In this document: positions 1 through 12,536 of the stretch, one piece after another
How the letters are laid out: each line of letters starts with the position of its first letter
Position numbering within the stretch: the first letter of the stretch is position 1
NCBI GenBank assembly: GCA_949130495.1
Contig: OX422208.1
Coordinates: 395,334,561 to 395,398,560 of the forward strand
DNA: 64,000 nt
DNA from: Sambucus nigra
Taxonomy: Eukaryota; Streptophyta; Magnoliopsida; Dipsacales; Adoxaceae
Direction of reading: 5' to 3'
Notes under the pieces: generated by a model
The model's input: the letters and a program-made list of their open reading frames with translations, nothing else
Databases searched by the model: none
What the model was told of the DNA's origin: nothing
Position numbers and translations under genes: made by a program

Positions 1-1735
1 TGACGGTCAAATTAGTCTTCATTTTTTGCGAACGTGCGATGGGATCCAAAGTCAAGACAAGTGGCTAGCTTATCTTTCGTATTTTCTTATTTCACTTTGG
101 CATCTTGATTTCTTGAGTATATATTGATTCTATATTGGGGATTGCGGAAGACCTTCTCCACTATGGGGATGACTCTACAGGATAATGGGGTAATGGGCCT
201 ACATGCACAGATGCGGAGTTTGATTGCGCATGAGTTTGGGTACATCTGGTACCTAGGGGAGAGGGTGGTGAGGAATATTATGGAGGCGGAGGTGTCAGTA
301 CCACCTTTGGTTCCCCTATGTACATGAGGCGAGTGGGAGAGATGTCAGATATTGCCCATGTGGCAGTGATGATCGACGAGCCCTATATGCTCGCCACAGA
401 TATAGTGATGATTTGTGATCATTTGAATTTTGAGATGAGTTGGTTGATTCCCTCCTTTATCTGTAACATGGAGAACATGCCTCCACCCGCCACGGGTTCG
501 GATAGGGGTTCCAGCGCACTGGTAGGATCGGCCCACAACATTGGTGGTGGCATGTCGACAGCAACGGCATCACCATAGGAGGCTCCGATAATTCATGTTA
601 CTCTCCATTCCTACCATTTTTGAATGAGTAACGGGGAGTCACTGAGCATTCCGTACGATCCCAATTCATCGGTGTCTGGGTTGACAGGGCTTCAGAATGA
701 GTCCTTTCGTGATGAGCTTTATCCTTTCTCTTTCTTTTTCTCTCTTTTTTTTTTAATTTTTCTTTTCTTCTTTATTGACTGATTTCCCTTTTACTATTTC
801 TTCTTTGTTTGTAGTATATTCGGATGCCGACCACCTAAATGAGGGACATTAAGGATCGAATGTCTTGCATGTAGAATTATATCAAGAAGTTATCTCCTTC
901 CTGCTTTATGTCATCTGCCACCTCAGATGAAGGTTTGGGTTATGAGAGTAGGGGATCCACCACTCGTCGCAGCAGAAAGCGTGTCCACCATAGGGGTTGA
1001 GGGCTGGAGAGAGATATTTGAGTGTTTAGGCAAAATACCGCATGTATTTTTCTAGTTTTCTCCTTTATCTGCAAAAATGTTACCATGTGAAGCACCATAT
1101 GTATGAAGAAATATACATTTTCTTTTTGACATTTTTCTTAATTTAATGACTTATCCTATTTGCACTTTTAATTTTCTGCAAAGATTGTTTATTTTATTCA
1201 AAGATAATGAAAGGTAAAATGCTTTTTATTATTATTAGAAAAAGGAGTGAAATTAATAAACTCAGGGAAAATATTGTTGCATAAGAATTTATTTTAAGAA
1301 TGAAAATGATTTTTTCTTGAGAGAAGATGAGTAAATTTAAAAACAATAATCTGAGGGAAATTTTTTAAAAATGGGGATTTTTCTGAAATTGATTTTGATA
1401 AAGGAGGAAAAATGGAATTTTCGAAAATTAGGGGGTTGTCGATCGTCATACCCTATTGACCTGCCTATCGTCATCAAATCATCCCTATGCTTTGATTGCA
1501 CTATTTTTCACATCAGAGTACTCATGTAGCAATGAAAATTAATCTGGTTTGCAGAGTTCTTTTCTTTTGCGATGTATTTTGAGTATAAAAGGAGGGTATA
1601 GGATGGGATTTCTCGACCAATACCCATATTTCTTTTCTTATTTTACATTTGTTATTCTCAAATGGATTTTCCATGTATGAAGTATTTGATTCATACCTTG
1701 ATGGTTTGGATTCCATGTGCTTATACAATGTGGAA
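1..1735. other. Unassigned degenerate DNA
   Basis: I recognise no gene here. A modest open stretch on the + strand (about 124-578, two overlapping frames) has no motif that I can place and could be decayed transposon coding sequence. A pyrimidine-rich tract lies at about 719-770. From about 1020 to 1440 the sequence is AT-rich with no coding signal. Confidence 0.5.
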
Positions 1736-1739
1736 TATG

Positions 1740-2990
1740 ATGCTTTCAACCTGCACCGAGTTTCTCAGTGGTGTAACCGAGACATAGACTAGAACCTGTT
1801 ATGAGTGGAGGTACAATTCTACTACCCTAAGGACCATGTCTTCCTTTTTGTCCTTGATAAGGTCTGTCCCACTTAGGAGGAATTCTTGGCCATGTTGGGT
1901 GTCAACCCTAGTGTGGCGATGACTATTCTTGACTTTTCCCATTCTCCTCAGGCATTATTGGCAAATTTACTTCATATTTCTCCATTCTAAACTCGACCAT
2001 TGGTTACTTGAGGGATTCTTTCTCTTCAGGAAGTTATGTATTTAGTGACTTTGAGAGGATTTGAGGATGTTGAATTTTCCGGAGTTATTGCCTTGGACCT
2101 TACTGTGAGACTTTTGCTGGTGATGGGGGACTTGACAGAGGATCCCCAAGTGGTTGCGATAATGGCATGGATGTCTTACCACCATAATCCTACGGTGGTG
2201 TTAGTGGATGAGACCCTTAATCGTTTAGATGCTTGGTAGGAAGGCCGTTCTAACTTTCTAAGGAGGAGCCCGATAATGATGTTAATATGTCTTGTAGAGA
2301 GGTTTTGTCTGGAGGCCCTTCCTAAGTATCCTTCGGTAGGTGTGCCTAATTTCTTTGTTCGATCGTTCTTCAGTTTAAGACCATCCATAGAGAGGTGGGT
2401 TAACTTGGCTAGGTCATTGTCTTGGTGGGGAGATTTACATCCTATTTTCTAGATTGGAGAGTATCGGTATGTGAAGTTGGTGGGCCTTTGACAGACTTCC
2501 TTCTATTTTCCGTAGCTTATTTTGTGCCAAGTAGGGTGAAAACAAATTGTTCCCCCTCACATAACAAACTTCTTCTCTGTAGAGGATTTGACTAAATCAC
2601 TGAGGATGATGTTGGTCTCTTTGTGGTAGCACCGTGAGCCATCTTTTGGTACGTCATAGTCTGTGGAGGGTCCTAACATGTGTCTGATAACTACCTAAAA
2701 TGGTTATGGAAGCGGGTAATACAGAAAATCATGTGCGGAAGAAATTAGTCAAAGGAAGTTTGTTTCCTTCGACACTGTGGAGAAAGGTATTGTGGTTCTT
2801 TCCAAGATTGTCAAGGCATACCTCTCCATGGAGCGCTTACGGAGTGTTACCCAAGAGTAGGAGACTTGGGGACCTCCGGGGCTAGATATGATGATGAAGC
2901 GAGCCGTCAGTGAGTTAAAGAAAATGTCTCTTGATGCTTGGGTTATTTTTTGTGAAGTTATGGTAAGTTTGGTGTTTCTTGGGTTTAGAA
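1740..2990 (+). pseudogene. Decayed plant DUF7745/mobile-domain-like coding remnant
   Basis: Read on the + strand, the segment gives a broken protein-like sequence. Near 1860 it has a CPT-stop-EEF motif followed by LAMLGV. Then come a hydrophobic helical stretch at 2036-2239 and, after a frame change, LVERFCLEALPKYP near 2290-2330. Further on there is a charged segment (ELKKMSLDAW, about 2910-2940). The order CPT-EEF, then LLG/LERF-type helices, is reminiscent of plant DUF7745 proteins, which are often part of retroelement or transposon-derived genes. Several in-frame stops and at least one frameshift make it a pseudogene. It lies on the opposite strand to the Tat pol that begins at about 3.44 kb, so it is probably not part of that element. 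The family assignment is from memory of motifs and is weak. Confidence 0.4.
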
Positions 2991-3440
2991 TAACTTTTGG
3001 TGTATCTCTCTAAGGTTTAGTTTTTTTTAAGAATAATTTAGTCAGTTGTAGGGGTGGTTTATATATCTCCTTTTGCTGACACTTCATGTAACAACTTTAT
3101 ACCCTTTTATCAAAAATAAAAATTAATTTTGATCATATTTGAATCTTCCTCTAGATGTGTTTTGCATTTGAGTTTTCTATACCGATCGCTAAGGCATAAT
3201 AATCCCTTTGTTCATGTAAATGATAAAATGGATCGCCATTCTCAGAGGTTAGAAAAGACTAGATTTTTGTGGGAAAAAAAGGGATCGGGACCATCTATGG
3301 TGTATGGGCTGCCTACGTACCTATGTTTTTTTTTTCAAATTTTCACGACTTTCATTTTGAAAAGAAAAGGTTCTTTTAAGGATCTGGTCCCACATAGTTC
3401 TGGGGAGGGGAGAATGAATAATGTTTTGTTTAGAATAGAA
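2990..3440. other. No gene seen
   Basis: This is AT-rich sequence between the decayed remnant and the end of the Tat-type pol. A + strand open stretch (3129-3446) has no recognisable motif. The 3' LTR of the - strand element would be expected to begin in or left of this stretch. I cannot identify it, so that end of the element is probably truncated. Confidence 0.4.
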
Positions 3441-3444
3441 GGGT

Positions 3445-4330
3445 AATGAGAAGAGTCATAGCGCGCCAAGATTTGTGACTAACGGTAAAATTTTTTGAGA
3501 CTATATAGGTTGACTGGATGTTCCATATCTTCTCCATCAACATTTGTAAGCTTATTAGTGCCTCCTAAGATAATTTTCTTCACGGTGTAAGGACTGCTCC
3601 AATTCGATTTGAATTTCCATCAAGAGTCCCTGACGGGTTCTACAATCTCTTTTTTGTGTCAGTAGGGAGAATATTTACGTCTCTGAATCCCATACTCTTC
3701 GACTAGTTCTTTGACCTCGGCTTAAAAATGGATCCCATTATCTGATACTAACTTATAGGGAACTATATACAAGAAAATAATGTTCTTTCTAATAAACTTG
3801 GCCACTTTCTTAGCATTCATTATTGCATGTGACTCATCTTCGACCTATTTGTTAAAGTAATCATTTGAGACTAGGATGAGTTTGTGATCATTTGAAGCTT
3901 TAGGAGTAACTTACCCTATGATGTCAATGCCCTAGGTGGAAAAATGCCAGGGAGAGGCCATGTTATATAGTTCTCGAGGAGGAAAGTGTTGAATATTGGT
4001 GAACTATTGGCATTTGAGGCATCTTAGGATATGCGCACTGTAACCTTAAACCATGGTGGTCCAATATTATCCTTGACAGATGATCTTCTTGGAAAGCATA
4101 TGACTATTAATGTGGGGTCCTTATTCCCCAGTGTGAGTTTTTCGCATCATTTCTTCAACATCAACCCGTGTTATGCAATGGAAATGGCTACCATCGAAGA
4201 TTCTCTTAAAAAGCACTTTGTCGCAAATAATGTACTAGGCAACCTGTTTATGAAGGGTCGCATGATCCTTCTTATGTGTGGCTTAGGGATACCTAATGTG
4301 TTTGAGGATGTGACAAATGTGAGAGTACTA
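3445..4330 (-). pseudogene. Tat-type integrase (decayed)
   Basis: On the - strand the segment from about 4010 down to 3720 reads as the integrase core. It has ASPWHFST, then GIDIIG (first catalytic Asp), LILVSNDYF, and KLVSDNG (second catalytic Asp) near 3725. The C-terminal end near 3480-3560 has PYTVKKIILGG and VNLYSLKKFYR, the usual end of integrase in plant Ty3/gypsy elements of this lineage. Part of the zinc-binding region is recognisable at about 4020-4100. Multiple stop codons (for example a stop in place of Trp in FST-stop-GID) and frame changes show that it is a pseudogene. Confidence 0.85.
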
Positions 4331-4384
4331 TAACCCGACCATGTCAGAATCTTCCTTGATCTTCCTCGGTAATAGATTCAATGT

Positions 4385-4966
4385 GGTAGCAGTGGGTGGG
4401 ACTAACTTATTTCTAAACTAGGAAAATAGCCATTGCTATTCCCACAGTCATGTCGACTATGGAGGTTAAGGTAGAAAGGGCATCGATTAGGCTATTCTTT
4501 ACACGAGGAAAGTAGTGGAAGGTGACATATTTGAACTGGGATGCATACTTTTTTAGGTGGGTATGGAAATGTAGGAGCTTCTCGTCTTTAACTTTTTGTT
4601 TCTTGGGGAATTGGGAGACGATTATGGAAGAGTATCCATAGACGTCTAGGTGTTTTATTACTTTCTTTAGGGTGATTTTGAGGCCTAAAGTTCACACCTC
4701 ATACTCAGTCATCCGGTTGGTGCAAGGCAAGTCAAGTTTTATGGGAATGAAGTATGAGAGTCATCAGGGCCAATGAAAAGTATCCTGATGACGTATCCCT
4801 TCTTATTGGAAGCTCCATCAATAAACAATTTCCATCGGAGGTCCTCCTGAGAGGTGTAGAGAATATTTTCATTCGAGAATTCAGAGTCTCAAACACCAGT
4901 CCCTTATATGGGGTAACCTATAAGGTAGTTAGAGATGGCTCTCCCTTTCATGGCTTTCAACATGAC
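4385..4966 (-). pseudogene. Second (archaeal-like) RNase H of the Tat element
   Basis: On the - strand, near 4800-4840, the sequence reads KLFIDGASNKKG, the start of the second RNase H domain typical of Tat elements. It is followed near 4700 by NRMTEYEV, by HLDVYGYSSIIVSQ near 4640, and by NSLIDALSTL near 4490. These fit the spacing of the catalytic Asp/Glu/Asp positions. In-frame stops are present. The upstream end is cut by the nested LTR element at 4967. On the far side of that insertion the frame continues with LLAEFDILYV (about 15050-15080). Confidence 0.85.
4962..4966. repeat. Target-site duplication ATGAC, left copy
   Basis: ATGAC immediately precedes the 5' LTR and is repeated exactly at 15043-15047 after the 3' LTR. 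A 5-bp duplication is what an LTR-retrotransposon integrase makes. Confidence 0.93.
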
Positions 4967-7496
4967 TAATAAGCACCCAAAACTGTACATTTTATACCCC
5001 GAATAGACGTACTTTAGTTACTAATTCTCGGAAATATGGGTCTTATGTGCTTAAACGTTTATCTTGTAGGTCAAATGTCCGTTTGCGGTGTCAAATTCTA
5101 TATATCAAGGCAAATGTGCGTTCAATGGAGCTAATTCCCTCCCCCATAACCTTACCCGAGCCTAAACTTAGTCTAAACCTACCCTAAACCCTGTGTGTGT
5201 TTTGTTTGTCCCTTTTTAATATTTTTTAGATTTTTAGTTTGAATCATTTTTATTTTTTGGATTTATTTTAGATTTATTTAGAATTTTTAGGTTTCATTTT
5301 CTATTTTTCTATTTTATATTTTATTACTCTATCTTTATTTTATCTTTATTTTTATTTTTATTAGTTTTTATTTTAGGATTAGTTTTTTTTAGTTTTATTA
5401 GATTATTTTTTTAGGACTTTAGTTTTCATTTAGATTTTAAGTTTTTATTTCTTTTGTTTTATTTTAGTTTTATATAGCTTAGGATCTTTTTTTTTTAAGT
5501 TTTGATATTTTTATTGTTTTTAGTTTGTTTTATTTTTAGTTAGATTTTATTTTTCCTTTTAATTTTATTAATATTAGTTAGTGTTATTTTAAGGGTCACA
5601 AATTAACACATACATCCTACTACTATACACACTTCTACACCTATCTTCCTCCCTCACCCTCAAACTAACACTATACACCCTCACCCACATTAACACCCCA
5701 CCATTCATCTTCTTTCCCAAACAACAAACCCATTTCTCTCTCCTCTCTCGAAACTCCATTAACAAGCCAAGAAACACCCTTATTCCACCTGCCAACAACC
5801 ACCATTAAACCCACAAATCCAAACCCATCCTTATACTTCTATAAACGAAACCCACCGGACCCAAATCGCACCCGTCGGTGACCTCCCACAAAACTCGAGC
5901 CTCACTTCGGAGCTCATCTTCGGTCGGGTCTCGTTGGATGCTACCAAACCAGAATCCCAATCTTCGATTCGAAACTTTCAAACCGTGAACCCATAACCCA
6001 CCTTTACCCATTTCTCCATTTCAACCAAACTAAAATCGTAACCTGCATAAAAAAAATTCCAAACAAAACCAAAAGACCAAAGTCAAAATGCCACATGTCT
6101 TATTAAACCCACTTAAAACCATTTTACCCAAATACTATCCAATCCCCCAACTACCCTCATGGGCATACAATTCAGATTTTATTACCTCACACCTTTCCCA
6201 TGCACATGTGCTCACCCCAAGATCCTATCACCATTTCCATACACACTCAAGCCAATTCCCAAAAATACCCCTTAGCCCCATGTGTGCCATGCATCTACTA
6301 TAAAAGAAGACTCAAGACCCCATTTGACAAAAAAGGCTTTAGAAATATCAATTTTGTAGAGAGAATTCTAGAGAGAAGTAGGTTAGATTAGAAAAATAAA
6401 TTAGGAAATTGTTTTTGTTAATAGTTTTTATTTTTATTTTTTAGAGATTATTGAGTGATAAATTATGAGTAATTAAATTGAGTATTATATTAAATTGATT
6501 ATTGTTGGATGCTCATATTGGATGGATTGTGCTTGATTTCAAGGAAATAAGAGTTCAATTTCACTTCAAGAGATTGGGTTTGATTGTTCTCTTCTCTTCT
6601 CATTTATTTTATGACTTTGATTATTAATTTGTCAAATATCATACTATGTTAGGCTAAATACCTTTCAAGGGGTGGGGGGAAACCCTTATTTGATGTTTTT
6701 TAGTTTAATTAGTTTGATTACTTGAAAATTCCCTTTGAATATTAATTTTAATCCCTCACCCTTAAATATACGCCTCGAGAGAGGGTAAATGATTTTCGAG
6801 AGAAAATTAAAATTCTTGATATAATACCCATTTTAGATTCGAACTAGAGATAAGGGGTTTCTTAAGTGGGGTATTATTACTTGAATTTCAACTCTAAATT
6901 TATTTTCTAAGATTTACATGAATTTTAATCGATCGATCCTAACGGGTGATTAATTAAAAGGAGTGTAGATCTATTTTTTTTAGAGTTATGGGGTGTTAAA
7001 CTTAATTTTCTAAAAGGTTACTATTAAAATTACATTTGCAACGAGAGTTGATTTTTAAGTTTGATATTAATTTGGGAGAATTCAACTAAGTAAATTAATT
7101 AATTAGAATAGCTAAAATTTGTGGTGTAGTCCCACTCCTTGATTGTTCTCACATTTATTTACGTCACTTTATCTCTTATTTTAGTGTTAGACTCTATTTT
7201 TCACTTTTAGTCACTTTCTAGTTAGTTGTTTTCATCTTCCATATAGTTTAGTGTTATTTCACCTCACCTAATTGTTTTAATATTTGAAAAGGTAAAAAAA
7301 AAATAGAAAAAGTGAAAAAGCACACAAAGAAAATAAAATTTGAATTACAATTGAGTTTATCTCTAGCTTACCCCCTTGATGTGGATTGATACATCACTTA
7401 CCATTATACTCTAGTTTTGTCTACTTTTATAGGTTTGTGAAGATTTTTGATTAACTAGGCTTTCAACAATGACGATACACAAAAAGTGAGTTATCA
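4967..7496 (+). repeat. 5' LTR of the nested element
   Basis: The 2530-bp LTR begins TAATAAGCACCC. The canonical TG has probably mutated to TA, since the other LTR keeps TG. It ends GTTATCA. It matches 12537-15042 throughout with scattered substitutions and small indels. Contents: very AT-rich T-tracts (5210-5590), a C/A-rich segment (5590-6010) and a stretch near 6297 where CTATAAAAG could act as a TATA box for element transcription. Confidence 0.92.
6297..6306 (+). promoter_or_regulatory. Possible TATA box in the 5' LTR
   Basis: CTATAAAAGA lies in the LTR and is preserved in the other LTR near 13838-13847. This is the expected kind of site for Pol II transcription starting within an LTR. 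No transcript evidence is available. Confidence 0.4.
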
Positions 7497-7498
7497 AA

Positions 7499-7511
7499 TG
7501 GCGTCGTTTCC
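7499..7511 (+). other. Primer-binding site, tRNA-Asp type (degenerate)
   Basis: TGGCGTCGTTTCC starts 2 bp after the 5' LTR. It closely matches the TGGCGCCGTTGCC site, complementary to the 3' end of tRNA-Asp, that Athila-type elements use. Confidence 0.7.
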
Positions 7512-8342
7512 ATTCTTGGGAGCGTGAAGCACTTGGAGCAGATTTCAACTTGTAGTTCATTTATTTTTCACCCTTTTTTATTTTAATTTTTTAGTACCAT
7601 TTTTTGTATTTTATTAGAAGGCTTGTATTAGGAGTTTATTACCTTGCTTGTATTGCAGTGCATAGAGACACCATTTATTGTTTATTCTAAATTTGTAATT
7701 AATCGAAGAAAGCGTGATAGGGAAACCAGACAAGGTGGGGAGAGGGCGTCCAAAGGCGAGGATTTAGAAGCCTCTCTACCTTGGGTCGGTAGGACTCTCG
7801 GGGCCGACTGAGATTGGCGTAATCTCCCCCCGGTTGACTCAAATTTTTTGGCACCCCATGGCGTAAAAACCGTGGTAGGTACATTTTCTAAACCCTCGCG
7901 CCTCTCCTGTTAGCGAGTCAATTCATTTGTGTGCTTTGTGTGCTCTTAATTGAATTTATTCTCGCATTTATTTTCGAATGGTTGGATGAATTAATAAATT
8001 AAGACCTACACTCGGTCATTCACGAGAAGGTATTTCATCACCTGACTCACTCGCTTACCATTGTTTGATACCCTAGCCATCATTAAATTTAAACTCAATC
8101 AACTAGGTAGCCCACTAGGAGAAATTTTTTGCAAAGGCGATCACAAAGATATTTCCGTGATTTTTTATCGCCCGCAGACTTAATTAAAATTTGACTACCC
8201 TTTCACTAAATTGAAAGATAAAAATTGGCTATGTGCTAGTTAGGAAATTTTCTTGACTTGTGTGTGTGTCCAATTTAATTTTTCGATAGTCGGATTTTAG
8301 TTCATTCGTCCATTCAAAGAGTCCACCTATTTTCCCCACCTT
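7512..8342. other. Leader of the nested element, no gene seen
   Basis: This is untranslated leader between the primer site and the gag-like frame. A GC-richer block at about 7710-7910 stands out from AT-rich surroundings. No coding signal is seen. Confidence 0.5.
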
Positions 8343-8540
8343 TTCTTCCAAAAAATTGAAAAATATTTTCTTTCATTTTTATAACAAAAATCCAAAAATA
8401 TTTTCTTTCTTTCAATTTAGAAAAAATCCAAAAATATTTTCTTCCTTTATTTTTCACAAAAATCCAAAAATATTTTCTTCCTTCATTTTTAGAAAATCCA
8501 AAAATATTTTCTTCCCTTTTGAAAAACGTAAAAACTCCAA
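8343..8540. repeat. Short tandem repeat of a TCCAAAAATATTTTCTT motif
   Basis: The phrase CCAAAAATATTTTCTTCCTT recurs about four times with spacers of roughly 35-45 bp, just before the gag-like start. Both strands are open here because of the biased composition. The apparent lysine/phenylalanine-rich peptides are an artefact of the repeat. Confidence 0.75.
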
Positions 8541-8546
8541 AAAAAT

Positions 8547-10243
8547 ATGTCTCTCCACATGGCCGAAGAACGTCCCTTACGGGACTACTTTGATCATTTT
8601 CCATTGACACACGACACGTGTGAGAGTGATCTCGACTCGTCTCTTTATGATATTTTTAATGGTTTCACCTCTCTCACGAGTGCCCTTGATACTCTTGACC
8701 CTTCCATGCATGCACCTCATATTCCATCACCCTCACTATCAAGTGTCGACGTGTCTCATCCTTTGTTATGCACCCACGGTTATTATGCCGATCACATGTC
8801 CCATGAGTGTCCGTACTTGTCATATCCATCCTAACCCACCATGGAACATGTGTATCCATATGACACTATCGGCCCATTATCCTGATATACCCAATCTCGA
8901 GTGGTGTGAGTACCCAAGTTATTCGTGGATGCCTGATCAACCTTCCACGCAATACGAATCCCAACCCGATGTTGTGGATCCTCACACATTCCAACAATCA
9001 TCATGACAACCTTGTGCACCCGTTCACGATCAGTTCCCCTCACTATGCACCCACTAAATATCAACCATTTTTCCATCATGAAAGCGATCCTTTCGTGTAT
9101 GATGAACTTGGCCCCACTCCACACACTTCGTACGAGTATTCTGCGTATAGTCCTGTCCATAGCGAGTTGTGTCCACCTCGACCACCACCACCACCCATCA
9201 TTCCACCACCACCATCCACATCCGCTCTCGAAAGCCTCTGGCAAAAGTTCATACTAGAGCAAGAGCAAGCCACTAAAATTCAAACTCAAGCTCTCCAACG
9301 GCTTGAACAATGCTTTAATGAACTTGAGTGTGCGACAGAGTTGGCCATTCCCATGGATCCTCCCATTGTTGCACCCGAGTGTGATGATGATGTGTCATCT
9401 TCTGCCATTGATTTTGAGTGTGACCAACCCTACCACCCCGAGAATCTCGAAGTTGAGACCATCCCATGGTCCGGGTCCCATGTTGGCAATTGTGTTGACT
9501 TACCTTTCATTAGTGAGACTGATCCAATCCCACCATGTCATCCTGAACCCCACTTTGAGGTTCCCACTCCCGCTGAATCCAAAACAATGCCCTAGTCTAC
9601 ACCTATTGAGCTTCACCCTTATGTTCCTGAGGAACCAATTTACCCTAGGTTAGCTCCAGCTATGAGTGTTCCCCATTTCCCCAAGATAGAATACATGATA
9701 GTTCCTACCTATTCGGATATGGATGATATCCCACCATGCATGGCTCCCTTTGAGCCTGATATTTCTAGTGATTCTTCTTTCTTAAATCTTGGTTCCTCAT
9801 CTTTCCTACCCACCACATTCCTCAATGCTACTTTTATGGAGAAGTTGACAACTCCATCTTTAGAAACCACACTCCCTTGTGAGTATTCATTTACTCCTCC
9901 CAATGAGTATGTGTATCCCACGCTTGAGTTGGATCATCTACCTCCACCATTTATCCCACCTGATACACCATTTATCCCACTTGACCCACCCATTATCCCT
10001 TCCACCCCACCACCTGGTTTGCATCTTGATTTTACACATTTCAAGTTTTCCTCTACATTTTTAGATCCTCACCTAATACCATCCTCCACCATCTACGAGA
10101 GTATTTATGGTGATACTCCCTACTTTGTTGACACCAAGCTTGTTCCTCTATACTCGCCACTCTCCTTTGGTGTTGATTTTTCCCCGAGACATCTCCCTGG
10201 CGTGTCACGGCACGACCATTATTATTGTCCATTTATAGAATGA
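8547..10243 (+). pseudogene. Gag-like polyprotein, frameshifted, Athila-like
   Basis: The start is MSLHMAEERPLRDYF at 8547. The coding trace moves from frame 3 (to about 8875) to frame 1 (to about 9000) and then to frame 2. It then runs to the stop at 10243 with one in-frame TAG at 9593-9595. That is two frameshifts and about three stops over roughly 565 residues. A CTHGYY...H...CPYL cluster near 8770-8820 could be a worn zinc knuckle. Next come a Tyr/Trp/Pro-rich part, a proline run (PPRPPPPPIIPPPP, about 9175-9215), and a likely coiled coil (SLWQKFILEQEQATKIQTQA, about 9232-9290). The C-terminal third is acidic and Pro/Ser-rich, with repeated PFIPPDTPFIPLDPPIIP. The layout is similar to the C-terminal half of Athila gag, but no capsid domain is recognisable. 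The function is inferred. Confidence 0.55.
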
Positions 10244-12521
10244 TCGTGTCATTTCTATGAGACCCAACCTATCACTATTTCCACACCATTTTGCCTCCCT
10301 CACCAACTTGAGCACCATGCCTATAGGGACCTAGTTGGCCTCTCCTTTAAGCTCAATAAGGCTCGAGACCGATGCCTCTTCACCCTTACCTTAATCCCCA
10401 CCCGCCTATGGTCCATCGATGCTTTACATCGCGTGATGCACTTTTCCATACAAGTGTATTGACCCATTTTAGCCTTTATCCAACAAGACTGACGCTTCAG
10501 TCTTGTTTGGGGGTGATTATCATCACCCAATTTTTCTGTCGCCCCGTGCTTTCATAGATCTTATGTTTAGGGTGAGATTCCATCGGTTTGGATGAAGACA
10601 TTAAACTTAGTGCTACCGAAAGGCAGCCCGTTCTTTCTTGTACGAGTATCATCCTATTCGGGGGTGGTGTTTCACATCACCCTATGCCTTACCATGTTAT
10701 GGACTTGTGCACATTTTTTTTCTCTCACTTCTTATTCAGGTTTATTCTTGGCTACATCTGTCCACATCATTAGCAGTTGATTCTGCTAATGCTTTCCTAC
10801 CTTATGCTCTCAATTTTAAAAATCATTTTACTTAACATCGAGGACGATTTTCCTTTTTGTTTGGGGGGGGGGGGGGGGAATTTTATCAAAATTGTACCTC
10901 TTTTGAAAATTTTTGACTTTAAACCTAATTTTTAAAAATTTCTTGCAGTTTCTTTCATCTCAATCATTGATGTGAATTTTCAATCATCCATATTTGAAAG
11001 TCTAGGAATCAAGCTAGAGAATATTTTTTCTAAATATCTTATGTAATACGTATCAAGGAATTTTGCACTATGAATTCCTAGACTCAACAAAATTTGTGCA
11101 CTTATCACGTCACTATGGTTTACAGTTGAAGAGTACTATAATTCTCAAGAAAATCTTAACGATCACTAGTAGAGACTTTAACTTGTGAGATTTGTGCCTT
11201 TCACCGTTTCATAGAGTTTTACGCAATCTCCGAGTCACACGTTGATTCAAATTCGTTTGGGTCCGCACTTAAATTGTTGCATGATCTCATTATCATTCAT
11301 TAAAATTTGGCTTGATCACTGAGAACGACATTATTTTCGAGTTGTAAGAAACGCGTGTCTTGAAGTTTGTCCCGATCACTAGGTTTTCATCCATACACGT
11401 ACCACTTTTCCCCCATATCATATCTTCATCCATTACATTCCCATGCTCTTCCATATTCCACATATTTCGTACATCATTCATATACATACCCCATTCAATT
11501 CATATATCATCCATTATTTTGAGAAAAAGAGTGTTGTTTCAAATGTAAATGTCTTCAGTGTTGGATTGAAAAGAAAAAAAATAGTAAAAATAGCAAAAAT
11601 AGAAAAAAAGAGAATATAAAAAAGAAAAGAAAAGAAAAATCGAAAAAAGAGAGAAAAGAAATGAAAGAGAGTTTGTAGTTAGTAGTTGGTTTTGAAATAA
11701 AGACATTTCTGCCTAAAAGTGCTATACACTCTCTCACATCACATATCCATCCATTTCGCACCCATTTTTCATCCATCATATCATCATCCCATCCTATCCT
11801 ACCTTACTTCATCCCACATATCCCATTTCATTTTCGCCTCACCCATTATCATCCATGTTTTCCCCTAGGTGTTCGGGCAAATGATAGTCAACGTGGTGAA
11901 TAACTCGACATTCTCACTATAGTGATTAGAAATTCTTTCATGAGATCACTTTTCTTTCAAATTATTCGTTCTTTCTTATATGTGTGTGTGACGTTTGAAC
12001 TTGCTTACATTTACTCACCTCCTCACACATAAGAGTGATACACTCACCCTAATCTCAAGAGTTCGTTTGAGAGAGTTATATCCAGTGAGATTTGAAGTTG
12101 AAGCGTTGATTCCGAAAAGGAAATCTAGGAATTACTCTTGTGATACTCGACCCGTTTTGACTGATTCACAAAACACACGTTGAGTTCTAGGAAGGATGTG
12201 CCTTGAGTATTTACTTAGATTAAAATTTTTACGCTTCTAGCTTGTATTTCTGAAAATAATTTTCTTGTGATGGATTGTGCGATTATTCTCTGTCTAATAA
12301 AAGATTGACTTCCTTTCAATAAATTTTTTCAAATAAGAATTTTGTGGGTATATTCCCTGCAAACCCTCACGAGACACAACTCGCCCTGTAGGGCAACCTA
12401 TAGGTTTAAAGGCTTGTTGCACATGCTAAGTGCAATCGCAAGTGCCCTCGAAAGTCGTACACTTTTGGTTTCTTATCTTTCTCTTTCTCTCTATCTTATT
12501 TCTCGAGGACTAGCAACCCTC
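10244..12521. other. 3' non-coding region of the nested element
   Basis: About 2.3 kb without a convincing gene, where pol would lie in a complete element. It holds small GGGTGAT/ATCACCC hairpins near 10510-10530, a CGAGGACG motif at 10840 followed by a run of about 18 G (10861-10878), and an A/G-rich stretch at 11566-11670. The CGAGGAC plus G-run pattern is typical of the end of the coding region in Athila-group elements. Confidence 0.6.
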
Positions 12522-12536
12522 TGTTTAGGGTTGGTG
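12522..12536 (+). other. Polypurine tract region before the 3' LTR
   Basis: TGTTTAGGGTTGGTG directly precedes the TG of the 3' LTR and follows CTCGAGGACTAGCAA (12502-12516). This is a weathered version of the G-rich priming tract at this position in related plant elements. Confidence 0.6.

Noticed and set aside
1522..1749. 75-residue - strand frame
   Set aside because: It has no motif or homologous partner and lies in AT-rich degenerate DNA. An open frame of this length is expected by chance.
3129..4333. + strand open frames of 100-105 residues
   Set aside because: The 4031-4333 frame overlaps the - strand integrase/RNase H remnant, which explains the conservation. The 3129-3446 frame has no motif.
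4967..7496. Paired small genes at 6088-6303 and 13629-13844 (identical start MPHVLLNPLKTILPKY)
   Set aside because: These frames lie in the two LTR copies and are duplicated for that reason. No domain or coding bias is evident.
8314..8610. Overlapping + and - strand frames rich in Lys/Phe/Ile
   Set aside because: They come from the short TCCAAAAATATTTTCTT tandem repeat. The biased composition leaves both strands open.
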